Below, one piece after another: positions 1 through 4,554 of a stretch of DNA of 7,746 nt. How positions within the stretch are numbered: the stretch's first letter is position 1; every line of letters begins with the position of its first letter. The stretch is from an uncultured Anaplasmataceae bacterium (GTDB taxonomy: Bacteria; Pseudomonadota; Alphaproteobacteria; Rickettsiales; CAIPFW01), in assembly GCA_903864455.1 (NCBI GenBank), contig CAIPFW010000007.1, positions 1-7,746 of the forward strand, given 5' to 3'. The notes under the pieces were generated by a model, which saw only the letters and a program-made list of their open reading frames with translations, made no database searches and had not been told where the DNA came from. A program made the position numbers and the translations under genes.

Positions 1-144
1 AATAATACAAAACAAAAAATTACTGGAGCTGGATATAAATGGGATTTTAAAATCAATGAAGTCTTCGCAGTAAACAATATTAATGATATAAAAAATGAAT
101 TTGAAAAAATATTCCCAATTGTTAAGTCAAAGAGAAAGAAATAA
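1..144 (+). CDS. C-terminal end of an unrecognised protein (5' end outside window)
   Basis: Frame 1 is open from the first base to a TAA at 142-144 and gives the last 47 residues of a protein. The segment is hydrophilic and lysine-rich. It contains a Gly-Ala-Gly-Tyr-Lys-Trp stretch near residues 9-14, then Glu-Val-Phe-Ala-Val-Asn-Asn-Ile-Asn-Asp-Ile (about 20-30), and ends in a basic tail (Lys-Ser-Lys-Arg-Lys-Lys). The Val-Asn-Asn-x-x-Asp-Ile piece faintly recalls the closing segment of some sugar-phosphate nucleotidyltransferases, but that is far too little to name a function. The gene converges on mnmA, which ends 121 bp away on the other strand. The codon use looks like that of the neighbouring genes. 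That it is a real gene end is likely but not certain. Confidence 0.55.
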   Translation, partial: NNTKQKITGAGYKWDFKINEVFAVNNINDIKNEFEKIFPIVKSKRKK

Positions 145-194
145 TTTGAATTTTTTTTGATAAAATGCAATAACGCTATCCAATTTCTTGTTCA

Positions 195-217
195 TATAAA
201 TATTAACAATATTTATA
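195..217. repeat. A/T-only inverted repeat between convergent genes
   Basis: Ten-base arms at 195-204 and 208-217 pair perfectly around a three-base loop (AAC). It lies between the convergent ends of the partial left-hand gene and mnmA, where a terminator would be expected. The stem has no G-C pair, and no T-run follows directly on either strand. It is therefore a weak terminator candidate at best and could be chance in such AT-rich DNA. Confidence 0.25.
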
Positions 218-265
218 ATATAAATTATAAGTCATTTTTTAAAACATTCATAATATTTTGCATCC

Positions 266-1438
266 TTATTCACTAGCAATAATCGTCCCTCCACCCAACA
301 ACTTTTCACCATCATACAAAACACATGCTTGACCGGGTGAGACAAAATATTGCGGTTCATCAAGAATCACATAATTTTTATCTTTTTCAAAGCGCAATAC
401 CGCTTTTGTGTTTTTTTGCATAGATCGCAGTCTTGCAGAAACTATCTTTCCATCAAACATTTCACTCTCATTCACCCAAGTTATTTCATTAAAATGAACG
501 ATATTTTTCGCTAAAAATCTTTTTTCACCAACTATCACTTCTTTTTTCTCAGCATTAATTTTAATCACATAAAGTGGTTCAGCGTTTGAAACTCCAATTC
601 CCTTTCTTTGTCCTATTGTGAATTGATGAATTCCATCGTGCATTCCTAATTTACGCCCATCAACGTGAAACATCTCACCGCCTTGATTTGCTGATAAATC
701 GCTATTTTCTTTTAGAAAATTTTTATACGACCCATCCTCAACAAAGCAAATATCTTGACTGTCGGGCTTTTTTGACACTTTAATTCCAAGATGTTCGGCA
801 ATTGCGCGAGTCTGTTTTTTATGCAAATTTCCCAATGGAAAAATAAGATTTTTTAATTGTTCTGAATTTATATTATATAAAAAATAACTCTGATCTTTTG
901 TTCTATCAGTTGCAATATATAATGAATTTTCACGTTTTAAAATATAATGCCCTGTAACTAAAAAATCAAAATTTAAATCCTTTATCAATTTAAACAAATA
1001 GTTAAATTTAATCACTTGATTGCATTTAACGCATGGAATTGGTGTGCGACCAGAATAATAATCGCTGATAAAGTTGTCGATTACTTGCTCTTTAAATTCT
1101 TTTTTGTAGTCAATTACATAATGCGGAAAGCCAAATTGTTGAGCCACTCTTTTTGCATCAGAGATATCTCTGAAAGAGCAGCATGCTCCGTCTCTTTCAA
1201 CATTACTTTCGTATAATTTTAATGTTATACCTTCGACATTATATCCAGCCTCTTTGAAAAGTGCCCCACACAACGCACTATCAACTCCTCCTGACATAGC
1301 GACGCATATTTTTGCGTTCTTATTTTGATTCGTAGATCGATTGATTTCAGAAATAACATTCTCAAGCCAAGATATGATTTCATTTTTTTCGAAATTATCT
1401 TGATTTGGATTGAATTTATTAAGATGGTTTGGAATCAT
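266..1438 (-). CDS. mnmA: tRNA-specific 2-thiouridylase MnmA
   Basis: MnmA (390 residues) activates U34 of tRNA-Lys, -Glu and -Gln with ATP and installs sulfur supplied by a cysteine desulfurase relay, giving 2-thiouridine in the cytoplasm. The N-type ATP pyrophosphatase loop Ser-Gly-Gly-Val-Asp-Ser is at residues 49-54. The catalytic cysteine is C139 in the Pro-Cys-Val-Lys-Cys-Asn motif (E. coli C102 position), and its partner C231 lies in Ser-Gln-Asp-Ile-Cys-Phe. The conserved Asp-Gln-Ser-Tyr-Phe-Leu (182-187) and Gly-Gln-Arg-Lys-Gly-Ile-Gly (276-282) are present, followed by the beta-barrel C-terminal domain. The ATG at 1438 gives about 40 residues before the first core strand, longer than in many homologues. 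The only other early Met is M48, directly before the ATP loop, which is too late. The start overlaps the end of efp by 20 bp, so translational coupling is likely. Confidence 0.97.
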   Translation of the reverse strand: MIPNHLNKFNPNQDNFEKNEIISWLENVISEINRSTNQNKNAKICVAMSGGVDSALCGALFKEAGYNVEGITLKLYESNVERDGACCSFRDISDAKRVAQQFGFPHYVIDYKKEFKEQVIDNFISDYYSGRTPIPCVKCNQVIKFNYLFKLIKDLNFDFLVTGHYILKRENSLYIATDRTKDQSYFLYNINSEQLKNLIFPLGNLHKKQTRAIAEHLGIKVSKKPDSQDICFVEDGSYKNFLKENSDLSANQGGEMFHVDGRKLGMHDGIHQFTIGQRKGIGVSNAEPLYVIKINAEKKEVIVGEKRFLAKNIVHFNEITWVNESEMFDGKIVSARLRSMQKNTKAVLRFEKDKNYVILDEPQYFVSPGQACVLYDGEKLLGGGTIIASE

Positions 1439-1985
1439 ATTTCGGATTTTCTAAATCTGTCGTATCGATCACCACATCATCGCCTTCATCAAAGAAAACT
1501 GGAACCTGAATTGTCCATCCATTTTCTAATGTTGCAGGTTTGTATGAAGATGCTGCCGTTTGACCTTTTAATGTTGGTTCGGTTGTTTTAATTTTTACTT
1601 TTGCTTTTTTTGGTAATAAAATTTTATAAATCTCATCATTTAGTTTTATCACTCGAAATTTTCCAGCTTGCGGTATCAATTCCACAATTTCTTTATCAAC
1701 TTTACTTAATGGAAATTCTTCACCCTCAACTGTGAAAATAGAATCACCATCATCGTACATATATTCATATTCATGCTCCTCAACATCAACTGTGTTGAAT
1801 TTGATATCTGCATTTATAGAAAGATTTTTTTGCGAATTATTTTTTATATTTTTTAAAACTACTTTTACGGTAGACCCACCACGACCTTGCGTAACGAAAT
1901 CATATTTTTTAACTTCGCATATATCGCCTTCATGTTGAACGATATATCCAGGTCTCAATTCATTTGCAACAAGGATTCTTGCCAT
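1419..1985 (-). CDS. efp: Translation elongation factor P
   Basis: EF-P (188 residues) binds between the ribosomal P and E sites and speeds peptide-bond formation at consecutive prolines. All three domains are visible: the N-terminal KOW-like domain (about 1-65, with Leu-Arg-Pro-Gly at 10-13), the OB domain (about 66-128), and the C-terminal OB domain with Leu-Lys-Gly-Gln-Thr-Ala and Lys-Pro-Ala-Thr-Leu-Glu-Asn-Gly. The loop tip aligns without gaps to E. coli EF-P around K34, but reads Gly-Arg-Gly-Gly, so R35 sits where most homologues have the modified lysine. The frame also stays open to a TTG at 2018, which would add 11 residues. I chose the ATG at 1985 because it gives the normal family start and length and because the likely promoter would place transcription start downstream of that TTG. 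It is first gene of an efp-mnmA pair. Confidence 0.97.
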   Translation of the reverse strand: MARILVANELRPGYIVQHEGDICEVKKYDFVTQGRGGSTVKVVLKNIKNNSQKNLSINADIKFNTVDVEEHEYEYMYDDGDSIFTVEGEEFPLSKVDKEIVELIPQAGKFRVIKLNDEIYKILLPKKAKVKIKTTEPTLKGQTAASSYKPATLENGWTIQVPVFFDEGDDVVIDTTDLENPKYDSKPS

Positions 1986-2017
1986 AATTTTACTACTTGA
2001 TAAGTTAATTACATTCA

Positions 2018-2046
2018 ATAATAACAGAGAAAAAGGAAAATTTCTA
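2018..2046 (-). promoter_or_regulatory. Candidate sigma-70 promoter for efp-mnmA
   Basis: On the minus strand, a -35-like TAGAAA (2046-2041; 4 of 6 consensus bases) lies 17 bp before a -10-like TATTAT (2023-2018; 5 of 6). Transcription would start near 2011, leaving a leader of about 25 bases before the efp ATG. No Shine-Dalgarno sequence is visible in front of that ATG. In DNA this AT-rich, partial matches arise easily; spacing and position support the call. Confidence 0.4.
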
Positions 2047-2170
2047 ATGGTTTTTTTATAAAAAAATATGAAAAAGAAGATACTTTTAGTAAGCGAAAAA
2101 TCTGAATGAAAAAGTTTTTTACTATTTTTACAATTTTTGATTTTTCTTTAATTTATTTTGTAATTTTTAC

Positions 2171-2201
2171 TTGACACAATTGTTTTTTTATATAATTTAA
2201 T
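2171..2201 (+). promoter_or_regulatory. Promoter with perfect -35 upstream of the GNAT-like gene
   Basis: A perfect TTGACA lies at 2171-2176 and a perfect TATAAT at 2191-2196, but only 14 bp separate them instead of the usual 16-18. An alternative -10, TTTAAT at 2196-2201 (5 of 6 bases), would give a 19-bp spacer. Either choice puts the transcript start roughly 25 to 30 bases before the ATG at 2233. The leader (about 2203-2232) has no recognisable ribosome binding site. Confidence 0.6.
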
Positions 2202-2232
2202 GTTATTATGAATTATTAGTTAATTTAAAACT

Positions 2233-3546
2233 ATGGAAAATACTAAGATAAGTACTGTTGTTGAAATCATTTCAGTTGAAAGTGAGGAGCTTACAAAGCT
2301 TAAAGAGAAATTCAATAAATTAAAATACTCTGAGCGAGAAAAACAAGATCTACTATCGTCCATCGAGAAAGACTTTATAGATAGAGGATTGAAAATAGAA
2401 AATGAAGAAGAGAAGTACGGATATGTGATTGATATTCTCAGAGAGTTTATGCGTATAGATAAACAGAGAAAGAATACCAAATTAAAAACTTTACCAGAAA
2501 CAATATGCACAAAAAAATTTAAATTAATAGAAAAAACAAAAGAGGCTGTAAAAGACCAAATTATAAGATCGGAAGGAAAATTTCCAGGTTATTTTTGGCT
2601 TTCGAGTAAAAAAACTGATATCTCTAATCGTGCTAAGAATTATATAGACAGCCTAAAGAAAGGTGCTGTAAAAAATACATTTGGATTTAATTTATGCATT
2701 AGGTCAGAAGATATAGATTACAGAGAGATATATTTTCGCAATGATGAAGATTGTGAAGAAATGATAGGGTTTATATATTTAACGCCAATACAAGTAGCAG
2801 GTTATCCTTGGTATTGGCATGACGCAACTTCATTAAATATTTTTATAGAAGAAAAATTTCGCGGAAAAAAATTTTTCGATGAGATTATCTGGAGTTATAC
2901 GAACATGGCGTTAAAACACATAGCTAAATATGATGAAAACAAATTGAACATTGACTTCCACAGGAGTTTTAGAGAAGAAGGTCAAGGTTCGTTTATTAAA
3001 TTAAGAGTGATTGGCGACAATACTCAGGAAGAAATTTATCGAACAAAACTTTGTAAATTAGGTTTTTTAGATAAAGTAAATTCACAAAGAAAGAAAAATG
3101 AAGACAAGAGGATGTTCAAATTCAAAGAAGGAATCGAATCAGCATTGAAAGACGAATCTTCAGAGCTCTTTAAGTTACAAGATGAATTTAAAGATAAGTT
3201 TGAGAGTAAATCTAAAAACTCAATGATTGATCAAGTTTTTACAGCAAGTTATAATTTGAAAAATTTGAACGAATCGGAGATTAAGATTATGAGTGCGATG
3301 TGCGGCATTTTAAAAGAAATCCCAGAAAGCAAAACTTTCAAGTCTTCTTATTCAGATGTCAATGTATTCGAAATTACAAAGGAGATGCTAGACAAAGTAT
3401 TATTACAAAATAAAGATAAGTTTGACTTCATAGAAGGAAACCCTTCATTTGAAGATGAAAAAAATATTTTGAATTTGAGAAATACGAGTCAAATAAATAG
3501 ATTAAACAGAGATGATAAATCTTTAAACCAATTGCATTTCTTTTAA
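2233..3546 (+). CDS. Uncharacterised protein with a GNAT acyltransferase-like centre
   Basis: This 437-residue protein matches no family I recognise over its full length. Residues 1-115 are highly charged and predicted by eye to be helical, possibly coiled coil (about 15-110). Residues about 150-285 have the order of a GNAT acyltransferase: a beta strand at 177-183 (Ile-Gly-Phe-Ile-Tyr-Leu-Thr), a motif-A-like strand, loop and helix at 200-229 with Arg-Gly-Lys-Lys at 210-213, a strand at 253-260, and a motif-B-like Tyr-x-x-x-Leu-x-x-Leu-Gly-Phe at 269-278. The usual acyl-CoA loop (Q/R-x-x-G-x-G/A) is altered: the end positions are K208 and K213, with G211 kept. Residues 286-437 are again charged and mostly helical. 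I see no signal peptide or membrane span, so it is probably cytosolic or an effector exported by other means. It is monocistronic with its own promoter. Substrate and activity are unknown; the GNAT assignment is inference. Confidence 0.85.
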   Translation: MENTKISTVVEIISVESEELTKLKEKFNKLKYSEREKQDLLSSIEKDFIDRGLKIENEEEKYGYVIDILREFMRIDKQRKNTKLKTLPETICTKKFKLIEKTKEAVKDQIIRSEGKFPGYFWLSSKKTDISNRAKNYIDSLKKGAVKNTFGFNLCIRSEDIDYREIYFRNDEDCEEMIGFIYLTPIQVAGYPWYWHDATSLNIFIEEKFRGKKFFDEIIWSYTNMALKHIAKYDENKLNIDFHRSFREEGQGSFIKLRVIGDNTQEEIYRTKLCKLGFLDKVNSQRKKNEDKRMFKFKEGIESALKDESSELFKLQDEFKDKFESKSKNSMIDQVFTASYNLKNLNESEIKIMSAMCGILKEIPESKTFKSSYSDVNVFEITKEMLDKVLLQNKDKFDFIEGNPSFEDEKNILNLRNTSQINRLNRDDKSLNQLHFF

Positions 3547-3688
3547 ACCTTCAAAATTCAATATTTTCGTCTATCTTCGGACGATAAAAACTTCAAACTT
3601 AGCTCGATTTCCTTCTGTAAAGTGCCTTAAAATGCGATTTATTTTCACGTGCTCTTTGAGTTTTAAATATAAAACAAATGCAATGGGT

Positions 3689-4306
3689 TTAATATTTAAT
3701 GACCAGTCCTTTCTCATCGAATGAAATTTTTACACCATTTTTTCGAATGAGATATTGAAGAAAGTGAACATTTGCGTTCATTGGATTAATATCAACTTTT
3801 GATAAATTTTCAAAAATTAGATTATTTGTTTGAGAAAAAATTACTTCATTTAATTTTTTTTCAAAAATAATATGAGCTTGCCCATCTACATGCGAGATAA
3901 AAATTTTGCTATTGAAGGTCTTCGAATCAATAAATTCTTGAGTAAAAATCAAAATATGGAAAATAATTTGTGCAAGAAAATCTTTCAGCTCTTTTATATT
4001 TTTATCAAAATGAATTTCAAATACATGAAAAACTTTACTCCAATCCTGAATAATTTGAGATATACCAATACAATATTCATTGTTTGTCATGCAATATGAA
4101 TATCGAGCGATATTAAGACAATGAATGATGTTTTTTGAAGAGTCATCAATAATGCTGAATAATTGAGAGTTTTTTTGATTGTCATGAAAGCTTGAAGCGC
4201 ACAACATGATAGAATTTACAGGATTCGCTATATCGTGACAAAGCATATTTATAGCATTTTGAAAAATTTTTAATATAAATCCATCAGAATCGCTAACAAT
4301 ATTCAT
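3689..4306 (-). CDS. chpT: ChpT-like histidine phosphotransferase
   Basis: This 205-residue protein resembles ChpT, the dimeric phosphotransferase that relays phosphate from the hybrid kinase CckA to the response regulators CtrA and CpdR in Alphaproteobacteria. The key motif is Leu-Cys-His-Asp-Ile-x-Asn-Pro-Val-Asn-Ser-Ile at 22-33, matching the Cys-His-Asp-x-x-Ser-Pro-Val-Gly-Ala-Ile helix of ChpT; H24 would be the phosphorylated histidine. The first about 80 residues would form the helical hairpin used for dimerisation. The rest (about 90-205) would be the degenerate ATPase-like domain, which lacks visible kinase N/G boxes, as expected for ChpT. The length is close to the family's usual 200-250. 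The start ATG at 4306 has no Shine-Dalgarno but sits about 23 bases from a probable transcript start. No partner kinase or regulator gene is adjacent. The remainder of the sequence is divergent, so the family call rests mainly on the histidine helix and overall architecture. Confidence 0.68.
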   Translation of the reverse strand: MNIVSDSDGFILKIFQNAINMLCHDIANPVNSIMLCASSFHDNQKNSQLFSIIDDSSKNIIHCLNIARYSYCMTNNEYCIGISQIIQDWSKVFHVFEIHFDKNIKELKDFLAQIIFHILIFTQEFIDSKTFNSKIFISHVDGQAHIIFEKKLNEVIFSQTNNLIFENLSKVDINPMNANVHFLQYLIRKNGVKISFDEKGLVIKY

Positions 4307-4335
4307 TTAATATGAGTAACACAATTTTTAGTTGA

Positions 4336-4364
4336 ATTATAATAAAAAAAATCGATATTTTCGA
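4336..4364 (-). promoter_or_regulatory. Candidate promoter for the ChpT-like gene
   Basis: On the minus strand, TCGAAA (4364-4359; 4 of 6 -35 bases) lies exactly 17 bp before a perfect TATAAT (4341-4336). Transcription would start near 4329 and leave a leader of about 23 bases before the ATG at 4306. No operator is recognisable. Confidence 0.5.
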
Positions 4365-4497
4365 ATAAAACTTTATAAATAAAAGAAATATTATAAAAAA
4401 TTAATAAATGAGAGCGTATATAATAAAATAATTCTCACAATTTCTCAAAATCAAATAAAACTTATTATTAAAAACCCATTTTTACATCAAAAATCAC

Positions 4498-4528
4498 TAT
4501 ACAAAATTAATAATTTATCAGGTATAAT
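4498..4528 (+). promoter_or_regulatory. Candidate promoter for acnA
   Basis: A perfect TATAAT lies at 4523-4528. The best -35-like hexamer, TATACA at 4498-4503 (4 of 6), is 19 bp upstream, so the promoter depends mostly on its -10. Transcription would start near 4535, about 20 bases before the ATG at 4555. No ribosome binding site precedes that ATG. Confidence 0.55.
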
Positions 4529-4549
4529 GCGGTATTATTTATTAATTTT
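4503..4549. repeat. Inverted repeat flanking the acnA -10 box
   Basis: Eleven-base arms at 4503-4513 and 4539-4549 are perfect inverted copies, separated by 25 bp that include the TATAAT. Inside lies a second small palindrome, ATAAT/ATTAT at 4524-4528 and 4534-4538, around a five-base GC-rich loop. The arms are pure A/T, so chance is a real possibility. If functional, it would be an operator or a structured leader. Confidence 0.3.
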
Positions 4550-4554
4550 AAAAA

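Noticed and set aside
1016..1938. Three plus-strand open frames (1016-1216, 1325-1591, 1732-1938)
   Set aside because: All are antisense to mnmA or efp, whose protein matches are unambiguous.
1986..2018. TTG start adding 11 residues to EF-P
   Set aside because: The added residues are not typical of the family, and the likely transcript start is downstream of the TTG.
2051..2066. Run of seven T followed by AT and seven A, a possible hairpin
   Set aside because: The stem is A/T only with almost no loop. It is better read as homopolymer sequence typical of this AT-rich intergenic DNA.
2220..2510. Minus-strand open frame of 96 codons opposite the start of the GNAT-like gene
   Set aside because: It is antisense to a well-supported coding region. 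Its Ser/Phe/Leu-rich make-up is what reverse reading of Lys/Glu-rich codons produces.
3564..3588. Possible terminator hairpin (TCGTC/GACGA) after the GNAT-like gene
   Set aside because: The stem is only five pairs with an eight-base loop, and no T-run follows on either strand.
3660..3675. Six-pair hairpin (GTTTTA/TAAAAC) just past the end of the ChpT-like gene
   Set aside because: It is short and has no T-run after it on the minus strand.
3872..4099. Plus-strand open frame of 75 codons
   Set aside because: It lies wholly antisense inside the ChpT-like gene and shows no domain.
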